From contig OY829329.1 of the NCBI GenBank assembly GCA_963691655.1, positions 9,438,708 to 9,502,707 of the forward strand: 64,000 nucleotides of DNA, in the 5' to 3' direction. Positions 52,906 to 64,000 of the stretch are shown here, one piece after another. Position numbers and translations under genes: made by a program. The DNA is from Toxonevra muliebris (Eukaryota > Arthropoda > Insecta > Diptera > Pallopteridae). Under the pieces are notes generated by a model. It saw nothing but the letters and a program-made list of their open reading frames with translations, ran no database searches and was not told the origin of the DNA. Every line of letters begins with the position of its first letter. Position 1 is the stretch's first letter.

Positions 52906-54131
52906 AAAGTTTGTTTTCTTTGATGCTGCTTTCTTGATTGTGTTTTTGCATGAAGGAGGGGAGATGAAAGCGGGATCATTTAATTTCTAACCTATATGTT
53001 GTTGCATAACAAAAATATTTATTTAAAAAAAAAATATATGTATATATCACCAATACAGAAAAAATTAATAAGGGAGCAAACAGAAAGTTTTTTTATTTAA
53101 CTCTTTTTCAAAAGTCTCTCATTTTTCTTATTGAGTATGTAATTTTCTCCCACTGTATACTTCTACACAGCAATTTGTTTTTGCATGTCGCTTTGTGTCA
53201 AGTCTTATTTGGCATTGTATTCTTTCATTTCTCATAAGTTCTCTCTTTTTTCATACGGTGGTTATAGGGCATTATAATTATATGACTGTATACAGCTTGT
53301 GAATCGATTCCCTTTTTGGATTGCTATTTTTATTTATTTATATATAGCAAAATTTCTTGAGATATTTTTCTTTTACTTGCACTGAATAAGTCATATTCAA
53401 TGGCAGAGAGAAAGAGAGAGAGAGAGAGAGAATTTTCTATATGAAATTGCCAGCATGTTAATAAATTTGATTGTTTTCGAAATAGTGAAATCCATTTGTA
53501 TTGGAATAAAAAGAAATGTGAAAATAACGAACAATACGACAAGAAAGTTGCTAATCCGAGCAAATCTATACAACTTGCCTCCCTCCGCCTCGCTTCGTTT
53601 TTCCTCTCTTGCTTACGAAATTAAATTATGAGCGATAAAAATTGCTATGCGTGAAAATTGAAGCAAAGCAAAGCTCTAATGGGAAGCATATTTACATGAA
53701 ATATACCACGCCCTTTGTATTTATTTTTTAACTGTCTGTTATATAAAAATTTCGAAATTAATATTTCCCCTTTTTTTCTTGCTGAAAACTACTTTATATC
53801 ATTTGGTCGATAATCTGAAAGATTTCCTTAACATTTCAACGATACCTTGATCAGGAACTGTATTCTATAACTTCTTAAATTTATTTCTATTTAATTAAAA
53901 AAAAATATTAAAAATGTTACAGAGCGGTAAAAATAGTGTTTAGGTTCCCAAACCTCTAGACCCCCTTACAAGAGTCACTAAAAAACAGTCAGCAAATTTT
54001 TTCATGGATGCTTTTAAAGCAGTAATGGCTACAAGAAACAGATGCACAATAATCGACTGAGCTTTTTTTATGGAAATGAACCCTATATACCTGAATTTTC
54101 TTATGATTTTGCACAAGACATGCTAAACAAT
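52906..54131 (+). other. Intronic non-coding DNA
   Basis: The stretch at 53400-53490 (GAGA tract, then ATATGAAATTGCCAGCATGT and a GAAATAGTGAAATCC end) is a diverged relative of 2015-2100. The remainder is AT-rich and unassigned. Confidence 0.5.
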
Positions 54132-54300
54132 GTTTTAAAACGGTGACGGCCACTTCACACAATTGACAAAATGCTTATATCTGCTCTGAAATATGCAGGA
54201 AGAATATAGACAACGGCAGCTGAGCATATTTTTATATTAATCATATGCCTATTAAAGAGCTTAAAGCTTTTTAACACTTTTGACCGTCACTGTTTTAAAT
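54132..54300. repeat. Candidate short inverted-repeat element
   Basis: TTTAAAACGGTGACGGCC near 54134 and GACCGTCACTGTTTTAAA near 54282 are inverted with about 16 of 18 matches, enclosing about 130 bp. No clear target duplication is seen. Confidence 0.45.
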
Positions 54301-55679
54301 CAATAAGTATTTTCAGAAATTTAAATAATTTTTTTTATAAATTTTAAAGCTGAAATTTGTAATTCTAAAAGTTTTTGGTTATTTTGATGTTGAATTAACG
54401 TTATTTTAATCTTGTATGAATATTTCATTAAACTATATTAAATTTTTCATGATCTATAAAAATGCTTTAAAGCTTTTTTTTTTTTTTTTATTTAATTTTT
54501 TTTTTTTTATTATGTTACACAATGACAATTTGGCATTGTAAAATGATGTCAGCCTACAGCGCTTTGTGTAAAATTTTCCTTTTAATAAATGTAAACAACG
54601 TTTGTAAAATGAAATTATATGTACATTGAAATGTCTGGTATTTTGAAAATATGTTTAAATTAGAAATAGTTAGAAGCAACTATTTTCATATATTATCAAA
54701 TGGCATAATGATGCTGTAAATGGCTTCATATTTTATTCATTAAAAGTCAAAAATTTAAACTTTTGTTTTTTATTAAATACTTTATAAAATTAATTTACAT
54801 TTACCACATAAACTGTTAACATATTTAGGTAGAGGTAGAAATTCCATTATACACACATACATACACATACACAGTTATATACAAATATGTAACTAAAGAA
54901 TGCCCTTAACCATTTCTCTCACACTCTCTGAAATGTTGCGTAGTAATTGCTTAAAAAAGCCGCAAATATTAGGTTTGTATTTGATTATATGTTTAGAGTT
55001 TTGCTTGTTAAATTTTGTTGTTTTTTTTCTTGTATTTGGTATGAGGTGGAGGTGGAGGAAGAGGAAAATTATTTTATTTAAAGTAAGAGAGAGAGAGAGA
55101 GGAGACTTATAATATATACTTAGCTATTGCAATTTAGTTGTTTGTTGGCGTTGTTTATGAATACTTTCCGAAATTGGATTTCTTGGGGAGCTGAGGAATA
55201 TAATTTTCTACTTAATCCTCACATGTTTCGATTGTCACATTCGTAACACATGAGTCTGGTGGCCAGAACCACATACATTTCAGTGCTTTTGTATGGAAAT
55301 ATTACGATTTTGTACCTGAATTTGGATACATTTTTATGCATTTCAGTAAATGGTTTAATTTTGAAATGAAACTTCTTATGGGAGGATAGTGAAATTTTAA
55401 TTGGGAACCTTTTTAATAACGAATTATTTTATTTTATTTGGCTCTCTATGTACACATCAAAAAATTACAACAAACTCATTTCTCACATTCTCTTTAACTT
55501 CCCAAGCAACTTTGTTTGTAAGTTTGCATTTTAAGTTTTAAGAGAAACTTTTATAAAGGCATAAAACATGTGGTGGGGGGTGATACGACGGAAATAGCAG
55601 AATTTTACTTTTAAATGTGTATATGTAAACAAACCAAAGAGAGAATAAGTAAACAAAGCCAACTATTGCAAGAACAATG
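54301..55679 (+). other. Intronic non-coding DNA
   Basis: AT-rich with poly-T tracts near 54475 and 54500. A block at about 55250-55345 resembles the 118-bp tandem family at 28.1 kb (CTGGTGGCCAG, CATACATTTCAGTGCTTTTG, TATGGAAATA). No coding signal is seen. Confidence 0.5.
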
Positions 55680-56220
55680 CGAACTGCACTCTCTCTCTCT
55701 CTCTCCCTCATATTTATGTATGTATTTGCAATAAAAGAATTTCTTGCAAAAACAATATGATTTATAATAATAACAGTAAATTGCTCTGATGTCAATCACT
55801 CGCTACATTGAGATGAGTCCGATTCTCATACATACATACATATAAAAAACTCTTGCAAGTACAAAACATTCTCTCTCTCTCTTATATTTATGTATGTATT
55901 TGCAATAAAAGAATTTCTTGCAAAAACAATTAGATTAATAATAACAGTAAATTGCTCTGATGTCAATCACTCGCTAATTTAAGATGAGACTGAGAGAGCC
56001 GACGCCTCTGCTTATATTATTGTATGTAGACTCGATCTCTTAACAAAAAATTTATTCATATGAAAAGCTCTTACAGGAACAACACTCTCTCTCTGTCACT
56101 CTCATATTTATGTATGTATTTGTACTAAAAGAATTTTTTCCAAAAACAACACTACTAACAACAGTAAATTCCTTTGAAATCAATCACGCGTTAATTTGAG
56201 ATGAAATTGAGAGAGTCGAC
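55680..56220. repeat. About 170-217 bp tandem family, left group of three
   Basis: Each unit has a CTCTCTCTC tract, CATATTTATGTATGTATTTG, AAAGAATTTCTTGCAAAAAC, ACAGTAAATTGCTCTGATG and TCAATCACTCGCTA. TCAATCAC boxes lie at about 55792, 55963 and 56180. The same family continues at 59850-60425. Confidence 0.8.
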
Positions 56221-56328
56221 TATCCGGTATTTGACAGCAAAAGCTGGCCAAATTTTTTTTTTATTCAAAATTGAATTCTTAGAGTTTCGAGTTGTTTCCT
56301 CTGTAAAATGGGTAAAATTGTTTCGAAG

Positions 56329-59205
56329 CCACGCCCACCCACCACACAAGTGAATTTTTCAAAGCGTAATATCAGCTAAAATATTGAAGACAATTAAATG
56401 AAACTAAACACACTTATTTATATTGGTATACAAAACATTTCATATAAAAGTTAATCAAATCCCTCAGTAACCACGCCTACTTCATATATATGTGAAATTT
56501 TCAAAGGATGGTATCAGGAAAACTACTGAAGTAAATTAAATGAAACTAAACACATTTATCTATATTGGCATATAAAATATTTAGTATAGAAATCAGTCAA
56601 ATCCCTTAGCAACCACGCCCACCCCCCATATGAGTGAAACTTTTAAAGCGTGATATCAGGAAAAATGCTGAAGTAAATTCAATACAATTCAACACACTTC
56701 TTTATAATAGCATAAGTAATATTTGGTACTAAAATCAACCAAATCCCTCAGTAACCACGCCTACCTTCTATATATGTGAAATTTTCAAAGCGTAATATCA
56801 GGCAAAATACTAAAGTCAATTAAATGAAATTAAACACACTTATTTATATTGGTATACAAAACATTTAATATAAAAGTTAATCAAATCCCTCAGTAACCAC
56901 GCCTACCTCCTATATATGTGAAATTTTCAAAGCATGATATCAGGAAAACTACTGAAGTAAATTAAATGAAATTAAACACACTTATTTATATTGGCATATG
57001 AATCTTTTAGTAGAAAAATCAAAGAAATCCCTCAGTAACCATGCCCACCCACCATATAAGAGAAATTTTCAAAGCGTGATATCAGGAAAACTACTGAAGT
57101 AAATTAAATGAAACTAAACACATTTATTTATATTGGCATATAAAATATTTAGTATAGAAATCAGTCAAATCCCTTCGTAACCACGCCCACCCCCCATATG
57201 AGTGAAACTTTTAAAGCGAGATATCAGGAAAAATGCTGAAGTAAATTCAATACAATTCAACACACTTCTTTATAATAGCATAAGTAATATTTGGTACTAA
57301 AATCAACCAAATCCCTCAGTAACCACGCCTACCTTCTATATATGTGAAATTTTCAAAGCGTAATATCAGGCAAAATACTAAAGTCAATTAAATGAAATTA
57401 AACACACTTATTTATATTGGTATACAAAACATTTAATATAAAAGTTAATCAAATCCCTCAGTAACCACGCCTACCTCCTATATATGTGAAATTTTCAAAG
57501 CATGATATCAGGAAAACTACTGAAGTAAATTAAATGAAATTAAACACACTTATTTATATTGGCATATGAATCTTTTAGTAGAAAAATCAAAGAAATCCCT
57601 CAGTAACCATGCCCACCCACCATATAAGAGAAATTTTCAAAGCGTGATATCAGGAAAACTACTGAAGTAAATTAAATGAAACTAAACACATTTATTTATA
57701 TTGGCATATAAAATATTTAGTATAGAAATCAGTCAAATCCCTTAGCAACCACGCCCACCCCCCATATGAGTGAAACTTTTAAAGCGTGATATCAGGAAAA
57801 ATGCTGAAGTAAATTCAATACAATTCAACACACTTCTTTATAATAGCATAAGTAATATTTGGTACTAAAATCAACCAAATCCCTCAGTAACCACGCCTAC
57901 CTTCTATATATGTGAAATTTTCAAAGCGTAATATCAGGCAAAATACTAAAGTCAATTAAATGAAATTAAACACACTTATTTATATTGGTATACAAAACAT
58001 TTAATATAAAAGTTAATCAAATCCCTCAGTAACCACGCCTACCTCCTATATATGTGAAATTTTCAAAGCATGATATCAGGAAAACTACTGAAGTAAATTA
58101 AATGAAATTAAACACACTTATTTATATTGGCATATGAATCTTTTAGTAGAAAAATCAAAGAAATCCCTCAGTAACCACGCCCACCCACCATATAAGTGAA
58201 ATCTTCAAAGCGTGATATCAGGCAAAAAAACTAAAGTGAATTAAATGAAACTTAACACATTTATTTATATTGGCATATAAAATATTTAGTATAGAAATCA
58301 GTCAAATCCCTTAGCAACCACGCCCACCCCCCATATGAGTGAAACTTTTAAAGCGTGATATCAGGAAAAATGCTGAAGTAAATTCAATACAATTCAACAC
58401 ACTTCTTTATAATAGCATAAGTAATATTTGGTACTAAAATCAACCAAATCCCTCAGTAACCACGCCTACCTTCTATATATGTGAAATTTTCAAAGCGTAA
58501 TATCAGGCAAAATACTAAAGTGAATTAAATGAAATTAAACACACTTATTTATATTGGTATACAAAACATTTAATATAAAAGTTAATCAAATCCCTCAGTA
58601 ACCACGCCTACCTCCTATATATGTGAAATTTTCAAAGCATGATATCACGAAAACTACTGAAGTAAATTAAATGAAATTAAACACACTTATTTATATTGAC
58701 ATATGAAACTTTTGGTAGAAAAATCAAAGAAATCCCTAAGTAACCACGCCCACCCACCATATATGTGAAATTTTCAAAGCGTGATATCAGGCAAAATACT
58801 AAAGTAAATTAAATGGAACAATACACACTTACTTATATTAGCATATAAAATATTTAATACAGAAATCAGTCAAATGCCTTCGTAACCACGCCCACCCCCC
58901 ATATGAGTGAAATTTTCAAAGCGTGATATCAGGAAAAATGCTTAAGTAAATTCAATACAATTCAACACACTTCTTTATAATAGCATAGGTAATATTTGGT
59001 ACTAAAATCAATCAAATCCCTCAGTAACCACGCCTACCTTCTATATATGTGAAATTTCCAAAGCGTAATATCAGGCAAATTACTAAAGTGAATTAAATGA
59101 AATTAAACACATTATTTGTAATTAGCATAAAAAATATTTAGTGTGTAAATCAACAAAATCTCTCGGTAACCACGCCCATCTACCACATAAGTGAAATATG
59201 AAAGT
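56329..59205. repeat. 142-bp satellite with 568-bp higher-order period
   Basis: CCACGCCC/CCACGCCT boxes at 56329, 56471, 56613, 56755, 56897, 57039 (CCATGCCC variant), 57181 and on to 59170 are spaced 142 bp with almost no indels, giving about 20 monomers. Each monomer continues with GTGAAATTTTCAAAGCGTGA, TATCAGG, TTAAATGAAA and ACACACTTATTTATATTGGC. The variant CCCCCCATATGAGTGAAAC recurs at 56613, 57181, 57749, 58318 and 58886, a period of 568 bp or four monomers. No coding frame is present. Confidence 0.93.
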
Positions 59206-59849
59206 TATTTGGAAAGATATAGAAGCACTTCCTGTGTAACAGATATGAGAACATTTATTTTAGAGAAAAAATATATAGTTTGAAATACAGGAATATAGTA
59301 GGGTATAACAATAATATCGAAGGCAAAAGATAAAAAACGAAGCAGAATGTAAAATTCTTGACATCAGCAATAATAAAATGAAATAGTCAAATTTGGAAAT
59401 TAAAATTAGAATTCATTTAGAAAAACTTGATTAAAAAAAGGCAAAAAAAAAGGCACTTCAAAATTTTGCAAACCAATTAATGATAGTCTACTTCAAGGGT
59501 AGAAAATAAAAATATAACGAGGATTCACGATAGAAACAACTTTACCACTACATATATGGAAGAAGAAAATCTTAAATTTTTAGACATAGGTATTTTGAAA
59601 TAAATCTTTAAAATAATTTAAAGATTTTAATTCAAAAAGATTTTATATCATTAGTACTAGAAATACCTGAAGTTGAAGGTTCCATCATCAAAAAATGATT
59701 CAAAAAAGTCTGTTTTTTTAAAGTGCTCTTCAAAGCACTGAAAAACTTCGTTTTGCCATAGCACGCAACCAACAACAAAAATACCACAAAGTTGACAGCT
59801 CATAACTAAGATACTAAAGCAGATAGGACAATAATGCTAGGGAAGCAGA
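59206..59849 (+). other. Intronic non-coding DNA
   Basis: AT-rich sequence between the satellite and the right group of the CTCTCT tandem family. No motif was recognised. Confidence 0.5.
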
Positions 59850-60425
59850 AGTCAATCACTTGCTACTTTGAGATGAGAGAGGCGATGTCTCTGCTTGTAA
59901 TACATGAATCCGATTCTCATACAAACAATTAATTCATATAAAAAACTATTGCAAGCACAACACACTCTCGCTCTCTCTCTCTCTCTCATATTTATGCATG
60001 CATTTGAACTAAAAGAAATTGTTGCAAAAACAATGTAACTAATAATAACAGTAAATTGCTCAGATGTCAATCACTCGAGATTGAGAGAGCCGACGCCTCT
60101 GCTTATATTATATAGAACCGATCCCCATACAAAAAATGTATTCATATAAAAAACTCTTACAAGAACAACACACACACACACACTCTCTCTTTCTCTCATA
60201 TTTATGTAAATGGACTTAAAGAATTTGTTGCAAAAACAACACAACTAACAACAGTAAATTTCTCTGAAGTCAATCACTCGCTAATTTGATATGACATTGA
60301 GAGAGCCGACGTCTCTGCTCAATTTCCATGCAAAAAACAAAAACTCAGATCATTATATCTGCTCTCCCACTGTCTGTTCATCCACTCTATGTTACTCTCT
60401 TTCTCTCACTCTCTCATATTTAAAA
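59850..60425. repeat. About 200-bp tandem family, right group of three
   Basis: TCAATCACT boxes at about 59852, 60067 and 60270, with the same CTCTCTCATATTTATG and ACAGTAAATT modules as 55680-56220. The two groups flank the 142-bp satellite region. Confidence 0.8.
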
Positions 60426-60627
60426 GGAACTTCAAGAGTTTCGTAAGAGAGTCAACCCGAGAGAAACAGCAAACAGGTGCGGAACAAAAACAGTTGCGGT
60501 ATTCAACCGACATACACAGAAAATTAAATCGAAAGTATTTATTTCATATTTTAGCTGTCAAAAGCCAATTGTATCGTTCCTCAAAATTCGAAATACGAAA
60601 TTTTGAATTTTAGTTTTTGAACTGAAC

Positions 60628-60711
60628 ATATCGTCGCCAGAGAATTGATTTGGCGTATGTGTATAAGTATTCCTATGCCTATACGCCAAATCGATTCTCA
60701 GGCGACGATAT
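60628..60711. mobile_element. Small palindromic element, copy 2
   Basis: The arm ATATCGTCGCCAGAGAATTG (continuing to GATTTGGCGTAT) at 60628-60658 is inverted at 60681-60711 with 29 of 31 matches and a 22-bp loop. It is a relative of 48136-48226. It lies 70 bp upstream of the LRR exon at 60782. Confidence 0.8.
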
Positions 60712-60781
60712 TTTAATCATAAGAAAAACTCAAGAAAATCTTAACCCTAATGATGTGCATGTCTTTTCCGCCTATTTCCAG

Positions 60782-60892
60782 TACAATGACTCACTCTCTT
60801 ATGACGCTGGATATTTCGGGGAACAAAATGCAGCATATACCCTTAGAAGCTCTACAGAAATTACACTCTCTAACGAGGCTGGTTGCACAAAG
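60782..60892 (+). CDS. Chaoptin-like LRR protein, 111-bp internal exon
   Basis: The acceptor CTATTTCCAG precedes 60782 and a strong donor (AAAG|GTAAGT) follows 60892. The first base completes AG from 36799-36800 to Ser. Translation reads TMTHSLMTLDISGNKMQHIP, then LEALQKLHSLTRLVAQ, and the last two bases join the A at 60987 to give Arg. Consensus Asn residues are then spaced 25 residues back to the previous exon and 24 residues on to the next, which fixes the frame. A longer open frame (60650-60901) covers the same DNA in another frame and is spurious. The exon adds about one and a half LRRs. Confidence 0.9.
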
Positions 60893-60986
60893 GTAAGTTA
60901 AGAACAAAAAAAAAAAATGTTTACGTGTACCCATTTTTTATAGAATGTAGAGCAATAAAAATAAAAATTTTTCCAAAATTTTTTAG

Positions 60987-63900
60987 AAATCACATTACCA
61001 CCCTAGACGGTAATTGGGAAGCGCTCTTCGATACCCTACGATCTTTACACCTCTCCGGCAATGATATAACCGAAGTTTCACCGAATAGCCTACATGAAAA
61101 CGGTGGTAGTAATGGTCACCCCTCAAGTCTAGCCGCAATTCAGACAATAGCCCGCGAAGAAGCAGCCGCCAAGTCTGGTGGTGGTGGTGGTGGTGGTGTA
61201 AATTCTTTAAACTTTAATCCAGCCCCCCACTCGGGAAGCAATCATCTGGCCAGTAAACCATTTAATAGATTGCAAAAGCTTTTATGGTTAGACTTATCGA
61301 ATAATCGCATTTATCATATTGCTCCAAATTTTCTACCACGCTCTCTGGTTACAATTGATTTGTCTAGTAATTTGCTGGCCATCTTCCCGCAACAACTTTT
61401 CGAACATTTATATGAGTTGCGTATAATAAGCTTGCGTGATAATCTACTCAAAACCATACAAACGAAAGAGTTACGCCTGATCCGTATGCATTTGGAGAAA
61501 CTTGATCTGGGTCAAAATCTTATTGAGACCCTAGAAACCGATTGGTTCCAGAATAACTACTCAGATGTGCATGTGCGTGCTTTGAATTTGGAAAAGAATT
61601 TCATACGGCAACTGCCGGCCGCGGTGTTTAAAGGCGCGGGAATCGTACATCTCGTGTTGGCTTTCAATTCAATTGAACGCATACATGTGCAGGCGTTCGA
61701 AGGAATCACTGATTCGTTGGAGTATCTGGATTTGGAGCGTAATAATTTGAATGCAGTACCGGGCGCTATACGCTCACTGCATAAACTGAAATACTTGTAC
61801 CTTACATCGAATAATATTTGTCAGCTTAGTAATTTGCCTGACTACACCGAGCATTTGCGTGTGCTGAGCTTGAGTGGAAATAACTTTACTATTATTCCCG
61901 TGTTGGGTCTTAAAAACTATACACAACTTTCCTATTTGAATATGGGTTACAATATTATATCCGATATACCGGAAGGGATTTTCGCAGTGGATAATTGGGG
62001 CTCGAACTTGCAGACGATATTGTTGCGGAATAATAAAATCACACATTTGCATTTGGGCTCGTTTGCGGGTCTTGAGCAAATTCAAGAGATCAGTTTAAGT
62101 TTCAATGATATCAACATTCATCATCCGTCGGTTTTTGAGAATGTCTCACGTACTCTGAAGATACTTGAGCTATCGTTTGCGGTATTTCCGGCAAGGAGCT
62201 TGGAATCAATTGATCCGCTTGACGCGTTGCTGCCGTTGTCTCAGCTAATGTGGCTCGGTTTGGATAATAACAATTTGAAGGTGCTTTCGAATGATTCTTT
62301 TGTGAATATGCGCGAGTTGAGCTATATAAATTTGGCATTCAATCAGCTAAAGCAACTGCCGCGCGGTCTCTTCATACCCGATGTCCATAGTCATCTGGTG
62401 GAGATTGATCTGTCGTATAATACGCTCGAGGTGATTGCACATAAGACTTTTTACAATTTGGGTGATTTGCAGACTCTGAATTTGCAATCAAATAAATTGA
62501 AATCACTGGAGAAGCATGCGTTTTGTAATTTGGAATTTCTACGCTACATCGATTTGTCCTATAATCATTTGAGTAATATTTCACATGGCGCCTTCACGAT
62601 ATTACCGAATCTGGCTGCCTTGGATTTGATGCACAATAGCTTGTGCTCGTTGTCGCTGAAAATGTTTCACTTCGTCTCGAACACTTCGACGCCGCTGAAA
62701 CTGAATGTCACCTTTAATCGGATTACACATTTCAATGATGAACTCACTTCCTATATGTATATATACAATCTGGATATTAGTCACAATCTTATAAGCAAGC
62801 CAGACAGTTTTTCTAATCTTGCCAACACTTTGCGTTTCCTCAATTTGGCTCACAATGCCATCAGCAATCTGGGAAATCATGCTCTGGGCGATTTGGAGTT
62901 TTTGGAAGTCTTAAATTTATCACACAACAATGTTACTTCATTGCGGCGACGCAGCTTTCAAGGTTTGAACGGTCTGCAGGAACTGGATTTGAGCCACAAC
63001 GGCCTGGAACAATTGCAAGTCGAACAGTTTTCGAATTTGCGTAAGCTACGCATACTTCGCATAAATTCGAATCGTGTGCGCGCTCTGCCGCGTGAAGTTT
63101 TCATGAATACTCGCCTCGAATACCTGGACATTTCGGATAATCAACTTTCGGTTTGGCCTGTGCCCGCATTCTCCGATGTTGGCTTCACTTTACGCAGCAT
63201 ACAAATGGCCCAGAACTCTTTGGAGTATCTTGACTCGAGCATGTTTATAAACTCACAGTTTCTCTACGACATCAATTTGGCACGTAACAAAATCACTGTG
63301 CTACCCGATAATACGTTTACGTTTCTCAATAATCTCACCAATTTGGATTTATCGCAAAATCCTCTGGTCACCACTAATCTGAGGGAGGTTTTCTTACATA
63401 CGCCACGCTTGCGGCGTCTCAATGTCCACGCAATGGGTTTATACGTGCTGCCACAACTTAATCTGCCGTTTTTGTCGCATCTCGATGTGAGTGGAAATCA
63501 TTTGCAGGAGCTATCGCCACTGCACGAAATGCGTCAGTTGCGTTATGTGAACATATCGCACAATAAGATTGTAAATGCCAGTTGTGCAGTCGAGCATTTA
63601 CCAAACTCAGTGCGAGTTTTAGATTTAGCGCACAATCCCTTGCGGCGTATCACCATACACGATATGGTTAGCTTGCGACATCTCGCCGAACTCAATTTAC
63701 TCGATGTGAAAGTAACCAATCCGCTGGCGTTTAGCAAATTACGTTCACTGCGAAAACTTCATCTCACTTCACATCAGAATCTTGGTGAGATTGTCGCACG
63801 CATACCGGGCCTGCAAGAGTTGCGTATACATTGCATTGAAACGAACATAGGACCGCAACTGTTTGGTAAATTGGTAAACAACACAAAACTGCAGCTAGTG

Positions 63901-64000
63901 GAAATTTATGGTATTAATGTGCAAACCATTTCGCCCGATGCTCTCGAAGGTTTGGCGCGTAATCAACGTTTACTGGTGAAAATTTCACATACAAAAATAT
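60987..64000 (+). CDS. Chaoptin-like LRR protein, large exon (runs off the window)
   Basis: The 94-bp intron 60893-60986 ends TTTTTTAG. The frame is open for more than 1,000 codons to the window end. It is a nearly continuous series of roughly 24-residue LRRs (LRSLHLSGNDI, LLWLDLSNNRIYHI, LEYLDLERNNLNAVP, LQELDLSHNGLEQL), about 35-40 by eye. N-glycosylation-type sites such as NVTF and NNTK are frequent. Residues from about 61096 to 61260 interrupt the solenoid with a low-complexity loop holding seven Gly. No transmembrane segment or C-terminal cap is reached. Family knowledge: chaoptin and relatives act as cell-surface or matrix adhesion proteins. It does not match what I recall of chaoptin or artichoke closely enough to name it; an orthologue of a less-studied fly chaoptin paralogue is likely. 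Confidence 0.92.

Noticed and set aside
60650..60901. 83-codon frame over the third palindrome and the following DNA
   Set aside because: It begins inside a mobile palindrome and overlaps the LRR exon in the wrong frame; only the other frame fits splice phase and LRR spacing.
60987..64000. Naming the gene chaoptin (chp) or artichoke (atk)
   Set aside because: The fold and repeat style fit the family, but the residues do not match what I recall of either protein, so no symbol is given.

Overview
The window looks like nuclear DNA of a higher dipteran, possibly a tephritid-type fly. It is very AT-rich, has GT-AG introns with long polypyrimidine tracts, and is packed with non-autonomous transposons and tandem repeats. 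The species call is an inference. I see no bacterial or viral gene set, no tRNA or rRNA, and no CRISPR array. One protein-coding gene is supported; nearly everything else is repeat DNA in or upstream of its introns.

The gene encodes a very large leucine-rich-repeat (LRR) protein of the chaoptin type on the + strand. Three exons join in phase: 36656-36800, 60782-60892 and 60987 to beyond the right edge. The middle exon (111 bp) is hidden because the longest open frame over it is a different frame; only the LRR frame joins both neighbours. The first intron seen is about 24 kb and the next is 94 bp. The signal-peptide exon(s) and the C-terminus are not in the window, or were not recognised.

Layout. 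1-8.1 kb holds a non-LTR retrotransposon scrap, MITE-like foldbacks and a 17-bp minisatellite. 8.1-9.5 kb is a hAT-like element filled with a degenerate GGTCTAAATTT-type minisatellite. 9.8-25.9 kb holds three GGTACT/ACTGT-type arrays; the third is about 10.7 kb, contains a 200-N gap, and reverses orientation across it. 27-29.8 kb has a piggyBac-type MITE, a 118-bp tandem family carrying the palindrome GCCTGGCCAGGC, and a 221-bp foldback. 32-36.6 kb has GTACAATTG minisatellites and a truncated hAT-like element ending next to the first exon.

The 24-kb intron holds a 5'-truncated non-LTR element (RNase H end), a GTACTGTTAAACGATT minisatellite, a 3.1-kb hAT-like element, MITEs nested in MITEs at 46.5-48.3 kb, a 1.06-kb hAT-type MITE at 50.9 kb, and a 142-bp satellite at 56.3-59.2 kb with a 568-bp higher-order period.

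I found no new enzymatic or defence system. The best candidates for something undescribed are the minisatellite-filled hAT-like elements, the array bounded by 33-bp direct repeats, and the 142-bp satellite with tetrameric higher-order structure.
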